A DNA stretch of 64,000 nucleotides from Corynebacterium sp. HMSC05H05 (GCF_001807265.1 NZ_KV788403.1:1-64000); one strand, 5' to 3'; positions 31,186 through 39,896 are shown, counted from the stretch's first letter. Made by a program: numbers and translations. The notes: generated by a model from the letters alone, not told the origin.

Positions 31186-32094
31186 CTAACGCACCTTCTT
31201 CACCAGCTTCACCGCGCCCAGCACAATGAATCCGACAACCAGGCCGGCCACCAGGGAAACGCTGGTGTCCACCAGCCAGCCCAGCGCGCCGCCGCCGACG
31301 GCCTCCTGGCCCATCGCGATGACGTCGTGCGGCCAGTGCCAGCCGAAGACCGCGTCGAAACCGCGGATGAGCAGGTGGCCGCCCACCCACAGCATCGCCA
31401 CGGTGCCGATGATGCCGATCGCGTTGAGCACGTACGGCATGCTCTTGACCAGCGCACGGCCAGTCTTTTCGGCGTTGCCGCGCTTGATCATGCCGTGGCC
31501 GATGTCGTCGATCTTGACCAGCAGCGCAACGGCGCCGTAGACCGCGATGGTGATGAAGATGGCTACCGCGACCAACACGGCGGCTTCCATCCACACGGGC
31601 TGGTCCTTGACCTCGTCGAGGGAGATGAACATGATCTCCGTGGACAGAATCAGGTCCGTGCGGATCGCGCTTTTGACCAGGGCGTCTTCGTCCTGGTCGG
31701 ACTTGTTGGCGGCCTGCTCGGCTTCCGCGTCGGCGTCGGACGACAGCTTGTGCGCAATCTTCTCCGCGCCCTCGAACGCGAGGTAGGTGCCGCCGAGCAT
31801 GAGGATCGGGGTCAGCGCCCACGGCGCAAACGCGTTGAGCAGCAGTGCGACCGGCAGGATGAAGACCAGTTTGTTGCGCAGCGAGCCCTTGGTGATGCGC
31901 CAGATCATCGGCAGCTCGCGTGCCGGCGTCACGCCTTCGAGGTACTGCGGGGTCACCGCGGCATCGTCGATGACAACGCCGGCGGCCTTCGAAGAAGTCT
32001 TTGCGGTCATGCCGGCGACGTCGTCGATGCTTGCGGCGGCTTGGCGGGCGATCAGGGCGACGTCGTCGAGCAGGGCGAGTAGGCCACCGGCCAT
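31186..32094 (-). CDS. DUF808-family inner-membrane protein
   Basis: A 302-residue polytopic membrane protein of the DUF808 (YedI) family: it begins GGLLALLDDVALIARQAAAS and DDVAGMT, the family start, then KAAGVVIDDAAVTP, and several helices including LGGTYLAFEGAEKI and IGTVAMLWVGGHLLIRG. The function of the family is unknown. GAGGAG precedes the ATG by about 10 nt. Confidence 0.88.
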   Translation of the reverse strand: MAGGLLALLDDVALIARQAAASIDDVAGMTAKTSSKAAGVVIDDAAVTPQYLEGVTPARELPMIWRITKGSLRNKLVFILPVALLLNAFAPWALTPILMLGGTYLAFEGAEKIAHKLSSDADAEAEQAANKSDQDEDALVKSAIRTDLILSTEIMFISLDEVKDQPVWMEAAVLVAVAIFITIAVYGAVALLVKIDDIGHGMIKRGNAEKTGRALVKSMPYVLNAIGIIGTVAMLWVGGHLLIRGFDAVFGWHWPHDVIAMGQEAVGGGALGWLVDTSVSLVAGLVVGFIVLGAVKLVKKVR

Positions 32095-32174
32095 GTGGGG
32101 GTTCTCCTCGGGAGGTGGGGAAAGTAACTCGGCCAGTATACGGAAACAGGTGTAACCGGCCTTGCGGGGTGGGG

Positions 32175-32193
32175 TAAGGATTGCCTAACCTCT
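32175..32193 (+). promoter_or_regulatory. DtxR-like iron box of the DUF2218 gene
   Basis: TAAGGATTGCCTAACCTCT matches the DtxR consensus at 14 of 19 positions including the whole right half GCCTAACCT. It ends 14 bp before the ATG of the DUF2218 gene. In corynebacteria DUF2218 genes are often found with siderophore-reductase genes, which fits iron control. Confidence 0.6.
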
Positions 32194-32207
32194 GTTAGGG
32201 TGGTGTC

Positions 32208-32567
32208 ATGCAGACATCCCAGGCCATCGTGAAAACAGCCCGTCCCGAGCGCTACGCCAAACAGCTCGCTTCCCACTTCAGCAGGAAAGTTGAGGCGTCG
32301 TGGGACGACACCGCACGCGAAGGCGCGATTGTCTTCCGCGCGCAAGACGGAGCAGGGGAGAGCACTCGGTGCAGCCTCGCTGCGGTAGAGGGGGAGCTGC
32401 ACATGCGTATCGACGGCACCGCCGACGCGGTCGAGCGCGTCGAACGTGTAGTAGGCACGCACCTCGTGCGCTTCGGTGCCCGGGACGGGCTCGCCGTGCA
32501 GTGGCAGCGCGGTGACGGACCGGGGCAAAGCTTCGCGGTCTCCGAGCCGGAAGCGCCGAATCGATGA
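32208..32567 (+). CDS. DUF2218 protein, probable iron-regulated
   Basis: A 119-residue protein of the DUF2218 family: YAKQLASHFSRKVEASWDD and HMRIDGTADAVERVERVVGTHLVRFG are characteristic. Relatives occur with siderophore-interacting reductases, so a role in intracellular iron release or siderophore handling is inferred. It has no membrane segment. A DtxR-like box lies just upstream. The dispersed motif is present in HMRIDGT (32408). Confidence 0.82.
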   Translation: MQTSQAIVKTARPERYAKQLASHFSRKVEASWDDTAREGAIVFRAQDGAGESTRCSLAAVEGELHMRIDGTADAVERVERVVGTHLVRFGARDGLAVQWQRGDGPGQSFAVSEPEAPNR

Positions 32568-32593
32568 TGTAGCATCATTTCGACAACTGAATG

Positions 32594-32690
32594 CCCCACA
32601 CGGGTGCTGCCGCGACACAGCGGCGGCTGAGATACCGAAACGATTCGGTGAACCGTTGCACCTGATCCGGGTAATGCCGGCGATAGGAAG
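32594..32690 (+). ncRNA. Thiamine pyrophosphate (TPP) riboswitch
   Basis: All core elements are present in order: CGGGTGCTG, a variable stem CCGC..GCGG, CTGAGATACC, then ACCTGATCCGGGTAATGCCGGCGATAGGAAG. These match the THI-box aptamer. The AGGAAGGAAG at the end overlaps the ribosome site of ykoE, 10 nt before its ATG, so control is probably at translation initiation: bound TPP would hide the ribosome site. It regulates the ykoEDC thiamine-precursor transporter. Confidence 0.96.
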
Positions 32691-32702
32691 GAAGATTCGC
32701 AC

Positions 32703-33320
32703 ATGACTGTGCCCGCAAACTCTGCAGCGCCGAAGAAGAACTCCTGGCGCGTTGTAGACATCGTCACCGCCGCCGTCCTGGGCGTGGCCTGCGGCCTGCT
32801 GTTCTGGGTGTGGAACAGTATCGGCTACGCCGGCTTCAAGGCGCTGGACACCCTCACTCCGGGCCTGGGCGGCCTTGCCGTGGGCATCTGGCTCATCGGA
32901 GGCGTGCTGGGTGGCCTGATCATCCGCAAGCCGGGCGCCGCACTGTTCGTCGAGGTCGTCGCCGCCTCCGTCTCCGCGGTGCTGGGCAGCCAGTGGGGCC
33001 CGGAGACGCTGTACTCGGGGCTTGCGCAGGGCCTGGGCGCGGAGCTTGTGTTCCTTGTGTTCGCCTACCGCCGCTTCAACCTGTCCGTGGCGGCGCTGGC
33101 CGGCATCGGCGCGGGCATCGGCGCGTTCATCCTGGAGCTGTTTACCTCCGCCAACCTGGCCATGAGCCTGCAGTTCAATTTGATCTACCTGACCTGCTTG
33201 ATCATCTCCGGCGCGGTCCTCGCCGGCGTGCTGGCGTACTACCTGGTCAAGGCGCTGGCGCAGACCGGCGCGCTGGACCGCTTCGGCGCCGGCCGCGAGC
33301 GCTTCAACACAGCCGCGTAA
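32703..33320 (+). CDS. ykoE: ECF thiamine/HMP transporter S component YkoE
   Basis: A 205-residue membrane protein with about five to six helices of the YkoE (substrate-binding ECF) family: WRVVDIVTAAVLGVACGLLFW and LFVEVVAASVSAVLGSQWG are typical. It binds hydroxymethylpyrimidine/thiamine. It is the first gene of a four-gene operon behind a TPP riboswitch. The following ATPase gene begins at the next base. Confidence 0.95.
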   Translation: MTVPANSAAPKKNSWRVVDIVTAAVLGVACGLLFWVWNSIGYAGFKALDTLTPGLGGLAVGIWLIGGVLGGLIIRKPGAALFVEVVAASVSAVLGSQWGPETLYSGLAQGLGAELVFLVFAYRRFNLSVAALAGIGAGIGAFILELFTSANLAMSLQFNLIYLTCLIISGAVLAGVLAYYLVKALAQTGALDRFGAGRERFNTAA

Positions 33321-34652
33321 ATGTCGCTGGCCATCTCGGCGCGGGGGCTTTCCTACCAGCACGCGACGCGTCCGCAACCCGCGTTTTCCAACGTCGACCT
33401 CGACGTCGCGCGCGGCGAGAGGGTGCTTATTACTGGCGATTCGGGCTCGGGGAAGTCCACGCTGCTTGCGGTCATTGCCAAGCTTATCGACGACTCCGAG
33501 GACGGCAGCCGCACCGGCACCCTGAACGTGGACGGGACTGTCGGCATGGTGCTGCAGGACCCGGAGGCGCAGACCATCCTGTCGCGGGTGGGCGACGACG
33601 TCGCCTTCGGCGCCGAGAACCTCGGGGTGCCCCGCGAGAAAATCTGGGCGCGGGTTGAGCGCGCGCTCGACGCCGTGGGCCTCGACGTCGCCCTGGACCA
33701 CCGCACCGCACACCTGTCCGGCGGGCAGAAGCAACGTCTGGCGCTGGCGGGCGTGATCGCGATGGGCGCGGACATCCTCATCCTGGACGAGCCCACCGCC
33801 AACCTGGACCCGCGCGGTCGCGACGAGGTCATCGCCGCGGTAGACCGCGTCTGCCAGCTCACCGGCGCCACTTTGATCGTGGTGGAGCACCGCCCGAAGC
33901 ACTGGGCGCACGTGGTGGAGACGTACTACCGCCTGGATCAGACGGGGCTTTCACGCATCAGCGCCGACGAGCTGCCGGGCGCGCCTGAGCTGCCGCCGGC
34001 GAGAAAAGTGCCAGCGGGGGAGCCTTCGGCCGTCGCAACGCAGGGGGTGCTCACGCGCTTCGGGCCGCCGCGCACGATGCACGCGCCGGAGGGGTACTCC
34101 ACCGTGATCACCGGCGAGAACGGCTCCGGCAAGACCACGCTGGTGCAGGTGCTGGCGGGCCTGACCCCGCCCGAGAATGGCGAGGTCGAGTACTCGGAGA
34201 CCATCCGGCAGGGGCTGACGAAGCCGTCCATCGAGTGGTCGTCGAAGGATCTGGCCAGCCGCATTGGCTACGTGTTCCAGGAGCCGGAGCACCAGTTCGT
34301 CACCGCGACTGTGCGCGAGGAGATGGCGCTGTCCGGCGCGCCGCAGGAGCGCATCGACGACCTGCTGCACCGCCTGCGTCTGGAGCACCTCGTGGACGCC
34401 AACCCGTTCACGCTCTCCGGCGGTGAGAAGCGGCGCCTGTCCGTGGCCACCGCGCTGGTCAACGCTCCGCAGTTGCTCATCCTGGACGAGCCCACGTTCG
34501 GTCAGGACGACCGCACCTTCGTTGAGCTCGTCGGCCTGATCCGCGAGCTGACGGAGCAGGGCGTGACCGTCATCTCCATCACGCACGACGAGGCGTTCAT
34601 CGCCTCCCTGGGCGACCACATCGTAGAGATCATCGCCGGAGGCGGCCGATGA
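33321..34652 (+). CDS. ykoD: ECF transporter duplicated ATPase YkoD
   Basis: A 443-residue protein with two ABC ATPase domains. Domain 1: GDSGSGKST, LSGGQKQRLALAG, LILDEPTANLDPRG. Domain 2 from about residue 240: GENGSGKTTL, LSGGEKRRLSVA, LILDEPTFGQDD. Fused pairs are normal for YkoD. It powers the thiamine-precursor ECF transporter with YkoC and YkoE. The last bases overlap ykoC (ATGA). A copy of the dispersed motif lies at 33485. Confidence 0.96.
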   Translation: MSLAISARGLSYQHATRPQPAFSNVDLDVARGERVLITGDSGSGKSTLLAVIAKLIDDSEDGSRTGTLNVDGTVGMVLQDPEAQTILSRVGDDVAFGAENLGVPREKIWARVERALDAVGLDVALDHRTAHLSGGQKQRLALAGVIAMGADILILDEPTANLDPRGRDEVIAAVDRVCQLTGATLIVVEHRPKHWAHVVETYYRLDQTGLSRISADELPGAPELPPARKVPAGEPSAVATQGVLTRFGPPRTMHAPEGYSTVITGENGSGKTTLVQVLAGLTPPENGEVEYSETIRQGLTKPSIEWSSKDLASRIGYVFQEPEHQFVTATVREEMALSGAPQERIDDLLHRLRLEHLVDANPFTLSGGEKRRLSVATALVNAPQLLILDEPTFGQDDRTFVELVGLIRELTEQGVTVISITHDEAFIASLGDHIVEIIAGGGR

Positions 34653-35410
34653 ACCTGCTGCGAGACATCAACCCCGTCACCCGCATCCTTGGCCTGGTGC
34701 TTTTGACCACGCCGCTGATGTTCACCATCGACTGGGTCTCCGCCACCTTCGTGCTCGCGTTCACGCTGCTCATGGTGCCTGTGTGCGGGCTGGGCTACGG
34801 CCGCTTTTTCAAGCGCGCGTTGCCGATCCTGCTCATCGCGCCGCTGGCGGGCATCCCCATGGCGCTCTACGGCCAGGCGGGCGGGGCGACCTACCTCGAA
34901 TGGGGGCTGGTGCACGTCTCCGAGCTGTCGGTTTCGTTGGCGTGGGCGGTGATCCTGCGCGTGCTCGCGATCGCGCTGCCGGTGGTGCTGCTGTCCGCGG
35001 ACGTGGACCCCACCGACTTAGGCGACGGGCTCGCCCAAGTGCTGCACCTGCCGGAGCGCTTCGTCATCGGCACCGTTGCGGCACTGCGCATGCTCACCCT
35101 GCTTCGCGACGACCTCGACGCCATGCGCCGCTCCCGCCGCGCCCGCGGCATCGCCGACCAGGGCAAGATCAAGTACTGGTTCTCCCTGTCCTTCGGCCTG
35201 CTCGTGATGTCGCTGCGCCGCGCCGGCAAGCTCGCCACCGCCATGGAAGCCCGCGGCTTCGGCGGCCCCCGCACACGCTCCTGGGCGCGCGAATCCAAGC
35301 TGCACTCCCGCGACTGGGCGGTCATGGCCGTCTGCCTTGCCGTCGCCCTCGCCGCGCTCGCGCTCGCGTGGGCGACCGGCTACCTGCGCCCGGTGTGGGC
35401 GGTGCGATGA
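34649..35410 (+). CDS. ykoC: ECF transporter T component YkoC
   Basis: A 253-residue membrane protein of the CbiQ/EcfT family: helices near the N-terminus (TRILGLVLLTTPLMF), a central RVLAIALPVVLLS, the cytoplasmic coupling helices with MRRSRRARGI and KLATAMEARGFGG (the two Ala-Arg-Gly motifs that dock in the ATPases). It couples YkoD to YkoE. Overlaps of 4 nt at both ends show translational coupling. Confidence 0.95.
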   Translation: MNLLRDINPVTRILGLVLLTTPLMFTIDWVSATFVLAFTLLMVPVCGLGYGRFFKRALPILLIAPLAGIPMALYGQAGGATYLEWGLVHVSELSVSLAWAVILRVLAIALPVVLLSADVDPTDLGDGLAQVLHLPERFVIGTVAALRMLTLLRDDLDAMRRSRRARGIADQGKIKYWFSLSFGLLVMSLRRAGKLATAMEARGFGGPRTRSWARESKLHSRDWAVMAVCLAVALAALALAWATGYLRPVWAVR

Positions 35411-35874
35411 CGTACACCCTGCTTATCGACGGCCTCTCGGGCTCCGGCAAAACCACCCTCGCCAACCACATCGGCTCAGTACTTGGCATCCAGGTGGTCC
35501 ACCTGGACGATTTTTACCCCGGCTGGGGCGGGCTTGCAGAGGGCGCCCGCATGGTCGCCGACGACGTCCTCGACCCGGTGGCACCCGGGTTCTGGCGGTG
35601 GGACTGGCATCGCAACCGGCGCGCGGAGTGGGTGCCGCTCGTGCCCGGAGCGGACCTTGTGGTGGAGGGGGTGGGCGCGGTCACGGAGGCGTCGATACGC
35701 AAGGCGAAAGCGCGCGGGGACGTCGACACGCTGCGGGTTGTCGCGCCGGAAGAGATACGAAAAGCCCGGGCCCTGCAGCGGGACCCGGGCTACGCGCCCT
35801 GGTGGGACATGTGGGCCGAGCAAGAAAAACGCCTGCCCGCACTCCCCGTGGACGTGGAGGTTAGGAGGGGGTGA
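35407..35874 (+). CDS. Small P-loop nucleotide kinase (uridine kinase-like)
   Basis: A 155-residue P-loop protein: Walker A DGLSGSGKTTLA at residues 8-19, a VHLDDFYPGWGGL motif typical of uridine/phosphoribulokinase-like enzymes, and PGADLVVEGVGAV. It is coupled to ykoC by ATGA overlap, so it belongs to the TPP-controlled operon. A role in phosphorylating the imported pyrimidine/thiazole is an attractive inference but not shown. The 3' end overlaps the peptide-transporter gene and contains a strong hairpin (35764-35792). Two dispersed motifs (35424, 35690) lie in it. Confidence 0.8.
   Translation: MTYTLLIDGLSGSGKTTLANHIGSVLGIQVVHLDDFYPGWGGLAEGARMVADDVLDPVAPGFWRWDWHRNRRAEWVPLVPGADLVVEGVGAVTEASIRKAKARGDVDTLRVVAPEEIRKARALQRDPGYAPWWDMWAEQEKRLPALPVDVEVRRG
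35764..35792 (-). terminator. Intragenic hairpin, likely terminator of the minus-strand dpp operon
   Basis: AGCCCGGG (35764-35771) pairs with CCCGGGCT (35785-35792), with an inner CCC/GGG pairing, and on the minus strand is followed by TTTTCG. It lies 70 bp beyond the stop of the ATPase gene 35861-37828, but within the coding sequence of the plus-strand kinase. Confidence 0.55.
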
Positions 35875-37828
35875 CCTCCTCCGGTGTGTACACCGTGCGC
35901 ACGCGCGCACGCTCCGCGTCCGGATCCGGGATCGGGATCGCCGACAGCAACGCCTTGGTGTAGGGGTGCTGCGGGCTGTCGAAGACGTCGTCCGTCTCGC
36001 CGAACTCCACAAAATCGCCCTTGTACATCACCGCCACGCGGTCCGACAGGTGGCGCACCACCGACAGGTCGTGGGCGACGAACAGGTAGGACAGGCCGAG
36101 CTTGCGCTTCAGGGAATCAAGCAGGTTGATCACGCCTGCCTGGATGGACACGTCGAGGGCGGAAACCGGCTCATCCAGCACGATCACCGACGGGTTCGTC
36201 GCAAGAGCGCGTGCGAGGCCAATGCGCTGGCGCTGGCCGCCGGAGAAGTGGCCGGGGAAACGGTCCAACTGCTTCGCGTCCAGGCCCACGGTGCGCATCA
36301 GCTCCGAGATGCGGGCGTCCTTGTCGCCCTCGTAGCCGAGCGCGTCCAGCGGTTCCTGGATGATCTCCTTGACCGTCATGCGCGGGTTGAGCGAGCTCAT
36401 CGGGTCCTGGAAGACCATCTGGATGTTCTTGCGGGCCTCGCGGCGCTGCGCGGTATTCATCTTCGCCGCGTCCTGGCCGCAGATGACAATGCGCGAATCT
36501 GGTTCCGGCTCGAGGTTCATAATCTCCAGCAGTGTGGTGGTCTTGCCGGAGCCCGACTCGCCCACAATCGCCATGCACTCGCCGGCGCGCACGTCGAAGG
36601 AGATGTTCTTGACCGCGTGGACCGTGCCGATGCGGCGCTTGACCAGCGCGCCCTTGGTCAGCGGGAACTCGCGGTGCAGGTTCTCCACCTCGAGCGTGAT
36701 CTCGCGGTCCTCGCGCGGGATGCCCGCGTACTTGTTCTCCGGCAGTTTCGGGGCGGGGAAGAGCGGCTTGCCGCCGATCTTGCCATCCACGATCTCCTCG
36801 CGACGGATGCAGGCGACCAGGTGCTCGTCGTCTTCGCCCTTGTCCGGGATCAGCGCCGGCTCCTTGGCCAGGCACTCGTCGACTGCGATGGGGCAGCGGG
36901 GGGCGAACTGGCAGCGGTCCGCGACGTCGATAAGCATTGGCGGGTTGCCATCGATGTACGTCAGCGGCTCGGTGGACGGCTGGTCCACGCGCGGGGTGGA
37001 GCCCAACAGGCCAACCGAGTACGGCATCTTCGGGTTGCTGAAGAGTTCGTGCACCTCGGCGCGCTCGACGGGGCGGCCGCCGTACATCACCAGCACGTCG
37101 TCCGCCGTGCCGGCGACAACACCCATGTCGTGGGTGATCATGATGCAGGCGGCGCCGGTTTCGCGCTGCGCCTTCTTAATCACTTCGAGGATCTGCGCCT
37201 GGATGGTCACGTCCAGCGCGGTGGTCGGCTCGTCGGCGATGAGCACCTTCGGGTTGTTCGCGATAGCAATCGCGATGACCACACGCTGGCGCATGCCGCC
37301 GGAGAACTCGTGCGGGAAGGAGCGCAGGCGCTTCTTCGGCTCCGGAATGCCCACCAGATCGAGCAGTTCCGCGGCGCGGTCCATCGCCTTGGACTTGGAG
37401 ATGGTGTTGTGCGCCTGGATCGCCTCCACCAGCTGGGTGCCGATGTCGTAGACCGGCGTCAGCGCGGACAGCGGGTCCTGGAAGATCATGCCGATGCCGT
37501 TGCCGCGGATCTTAGACATTGCGTTATCGGACTTGCCCAGCAGCTCGTCGCCGGCGAACTTCACGGAGCCGGTGACGTTCGCGTACTCAGGGAGCAGCCC
37601 CATCACCGCAAGCGAGGTGACGGACTTGCCGGAGCCGGACTCACCCACGATGCCGAGAGTGCGGCCAGGGTAGAGGTCGAAGTCGACGCCGCGCACCGCC
37701 CGGACCACGCCCGCCTCCGAGGGGAAGGAGACGTGGAGGTCGCGCACCGAAAGCACCGGGTCGCCGGTAGGCGCCGGAGCCGCGCCGCCGAAGCCGGCGC
37801 CGCCGGGGTTGTGGATGCTGGTTGTCAT
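35861..37828 (-). CDS. Fused dipeptide/oligopeptide ABC transporter ATPase (DppD-DppF type)
   Basis: A 655-residue protein made of two ATPases joined. First half: GESGSGKSVTS, FSGGMRQRVV, LIADEPTTALDV, and an iron-sulfur-type CQFAPRCPIAVDEC segment near residue 310 as in DppD/OppD. Second half: GESGSGKTTT, FSGGQRQRIGLARA, IVLDEPVSALDV, and an SYLFVAHDLSVVRHL end. It powers peptide (or nickel/glutathione-type) uptake with the permeases at 37825-38901 and 38913-39896. Its first bases overlap the preceding permease gene. Confidence 0.93.
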   Translation of the reverse strand: MTTSIHNPGGAGFGGAAPAPTGDPVLSVRDLHVSFPSEAGVVRAVRGVDFDLYPGRTLGIVGESGSGKSVTSLAVMGLLPEYANVTGSVKFAGDELLGKSDNAMSKIRGNGIGMIFQDPLSALTPVYDIGTQLVEAIQAHNTISKSKAMDRAAELLDLVGIPEPKKRLRSFPHEFSGGMRQRVVIAIAIANNPKVLIADEPTTALDVTIQAQILEVIKKAQRETGAACIMITHDMGVVAGTADDVLVMYGGRPVERAEVHELFSNPKMPYSVGLLGSTPRVDQPSTEPLTYIDGNPPMLIDVADRCQFAPRCPIAVDECLAKEPALIPDKGEDDEHLVACIRREEIVDGKIGGKPLFPAPKLPENKYAGIPREDREITLEVENLHREFPLTKGALVKRRIGTVHAVKNISFDVRAGECMAIVGESGSGKTTTLLEIMNLEPEPDSRIVICGQDAAKMNTAQRREARKNIQMVFQDPMSSLNPRMTVKEIIQEPLDALGYEGDKDARISELMRTVGLDAKQLDRFPGHFSGGQRQRIGLARALATNPSVIVLDEPVSALDVSIQAGVINLLDSLKRKLGLSYLFVAHDLSVVRHLSDRVAVMYKGDFVEFGETDDVFDSPQHPYTKALLSAIPIPDPDAERARVRTVYTPEEVTPS

Positions 37829-38901
37829 GCTGCGGAACCTCCGGAGTTCGAGTTCGGGTCGAGCGCGTCACGCAGGCCGTCTGCGATAAACGCCATGGAC
37901 ACGGTGAGCAGGGTCAGGATCAGCGCCGGGAAGTAGAACTGCCACGGGGCGGTGATCAGCGTCGACGTGCCGGTTTGCAGCAGGGTGCCCAGGGACACGT
38001 CGGGAAGCTTCACGCCCAGGCCGAGGAAGGACAGCGCAGTCTCCGACATGATGGTGGAGACGATGCCCAGCATCAGCTGGATGATCAGCAGCGAGGCGAC
38101 ATTCGGGATGACGTGGCGCACGATCGTCTGCGGACGGGAGACACCCATGAACTTCGCCGCGCGCACGTAGTCGTTTTCGCGGATGGACAGCGAAAGCGAC
38201 CAGATCACACGCGCCGAGTACATCCAGCCGAACGCGATGAGCACGACGGTGAGCACCTTCCAGTCGCCGCCCGAGCCGGAGACCAGCAGGGCGATGATGA
38301 GGAAGGTCGGCACGGCCAGCAGGAAGTGGATGACGGCCAAAACGACCTTTTCCACACTGCCGCCGTAGAGTGCTGCGCCCGCGCCGACGATCGCCGAGAT
38401 GATGGTGGTGGCAATCGAGGCCGGAACCGCAATCGTCAGCGAGCGGCCCAGGCCGTGGACCACTTGGGCGAACAGGTCGTTGCCGGAGTCCGTCGTGCCG
38501 AACCAGTGCTCTGATGACGGCGGCACCGACAGGTTCAAAAAGTCCGGATCCTGGTAGTTCCACGGGGTGAGGAACTTGCCAAAAATAGCGAGCAAGACCA
38601 GCAGGAAGAAGATAATCAGGCCCACAACCGCGGCCTTGTTACGCATGAAGCGGCGGAAGTAGATCTTCGACTTCCTCGTCGCCCGCATCGTCTGCTGGTC
38701 GTCGACGCTGTTGCCTTGCTTCGGGATGGGCGGGGGAGTGTCGCGCTCCTCGCTCATCACGCCGTCGGCCTGGCGGCCAGTCTCGGAGATGGCGGTGAGG
38801 TCGTTCAGCGGCATGTTCGCGTGCATGCCCAGGCTGGTGGAGCTGTGTGCGCGGGGGTCTTTCAGTTTGCGGGATACGCCGCGGGAGGTGTTCGGTGCCA
38901 T
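37825..38901 (-). CDS. Peptide ABC transporter permease, DppC-type
   Basis: A 358-residue permease: a long N-terminal cytosolic segment of about 85 residues, then the OppC N-terminal helix and FLTPWNYQDPDFLNLSVPPSSEHWFGTTDSG (family signature, several short motifs), and the binding-protein-dependent transport loop with YVRAAKFMGVSRPQTIVRHVIPN. Translationally coupled to the ATPase (4-nt overlap). The long N-terminus contains DERDTPPPIPKQGN-like linker sequence, typical of actinobacteria. Confidence 0.92.
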   Translation of the reverse strand: MAPNTSRGVSRKLKDPRAHSSTSLGMHANMPLNDLTAISETGRQADGVMSEERDTPPPIPKQGNSVDDQQTMRATRKSKIYFRRFMRNKAAVVGLIIFFLLVLLAIFGKFLTPWNYQDPDFLNLSVPPSSEHWFGTTDSGNDLFAQVVHGLGRSLTIAVPASIATTIISAIVGAGAALYGGSVEKVVLAVIHFLLAVPTFLIIALLVSGSGGDWKVLTVVLIAFGWMYSARVIWSLSLSIRENDYVRAAKFMGVSRPQTIVRHVIPNVASLLIIQLMLGIVSTIMSETALSFLGLGVKLPDVSLGTLLQTGTSTLITAPWQFYFPALILTLLTVSMAFIADGLRDALDPNSNSGGSAA

Positions 38902-38912
38902 TTCAGTGCTCC

Positions 38913-39896
38913 TTAGCTCACGCGCACGCGCGGGTCGAGGGCAACGACGATGAGGTCCGCCAGGATGGCGGAGACAGCCGTCATGGCGGCGCCGAACGCG
39001 GCCACGACGACGACCCCGTGGACGTCGTTACGCGCAATTGTCTGGATGAAGTACTGGCCCATGCCTTGCCAGGCGAAGATGCGCTCCGTCATCACGGCGC
39101 CGGTGAAGATGCCGGGCACGGAGAACGCCACGGAGGTGGCCACCGGGATCAGCGAGGTGCGCAGCGCGTGACGACGCACCGCCTTCGACTTGGTCAACCC
39201 CTTCGCGCGGGCGGTGCGCACGTAGTCCGCGTTCAGGTTGTCCAGCAGCAGTGTGCGCTGCATGAAGTGGTAGCCGGCGTACGAGATGATCAAAAGCGAC
39301 AGGGTAGGCAGCACGAGGTGCTGCGCGTAGTCCACCATCTTCGCGCCGAATCCCTCGACACCCGGGCTGGAAGCACCGGTGACGTAGAAGACGCGCTTGC
39401 CGGTCCACTCGTTGACTTTGAGGCCGAACCAGACCACGGCGATCGACGCCACAACCACGTGGATGTTCATGGTGATAATCGAGATGCCCTGCCACATGCG
39501 GTCGGCGCGCTTGTACTGGCGCGAAGCTGTGTACACGCCGAGGGCCACGCCGAGAAGGATGGACAAAAGGGTGGCAAACAGCGTCAGCTGGGCGGAGACC
39601 CAGATGCGGTAGGAGACCTGCTCGTTGACCGAGTCTCCGAGCGGGGACTTGCCCCAGTCCCAGCTCGTGAGAATGCCGGTGAGCCAGGTCCACCAGCGTT
39701 CGATGAGCGGGGTGTTCGGGCTCAAGTTCAACGGCTCGAGCAGGGCGTCGATCTGGTCTTCGGGCAAAGGTGGGCGGCGGCCGAAGTAATTGGCTCGCGG
39801 GTCGAGGAAAAAGCTAGCGAGGAAGTAGGTCAGGTTGGTGGCCAAGAAAACGATCAGGCCCCAACTCAGTGTCTTCCTGAGCAGGTATCGAAACAT
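38913..39896 (-). CDS. Peptide ABC transporter permease, DppB-type
   Basis: A 327-residue permease from the ATG at 39896 (MFRYLLRKTLSWGLIVFLAT, the usual family start; the frame runs further upstream without similarity). It has six membrane helices and the EAA loop DYVRTARAKGLTKSKAVRRHALRTSLIP. It pairs with the downstream DppC-type permease. A hairpin separates it from the substrate-binding gene. Confidence 0.92.
   Translation of the reverse strand: MFRYLLRKTLSWGLIVFLATNLTYFLASFFLDPRANYFGRRPPLPEDQIDALLEPLNLSPNTPLIERWWTWLTGILTSWDWGKSPLGDSVNEQVSYRIWVSAQLTLFATLLSILLGVALGVYTASRQYKRADRMWQGISIITMNIHVVVASIAVVWFGLKVNEWTGKRVFYVTGASSPGVEGFGAKMVDYAQHLVLPTLSLLIISYAGYHFMQRTLLLDNLNADYVRTARAKGLTKSKAVRRHALRTSLIPVATSVAFSVPGIFTGAVMTERIFAWQGMGQYFIQTIARNDVHGVVVVAAFGAAMTAVSAILADLIVVALDPRVRVS

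Noticed and set aside
35483-37936. An 817-residue open frame on the plus strand opposite the peptide-transporter ATPase
   Set aside because: It is antisense to a clear ATPase with all motifs; long opposite-strand frames arise from high GC at third positions. No domain and low-complexity Val/His/Arg composition.
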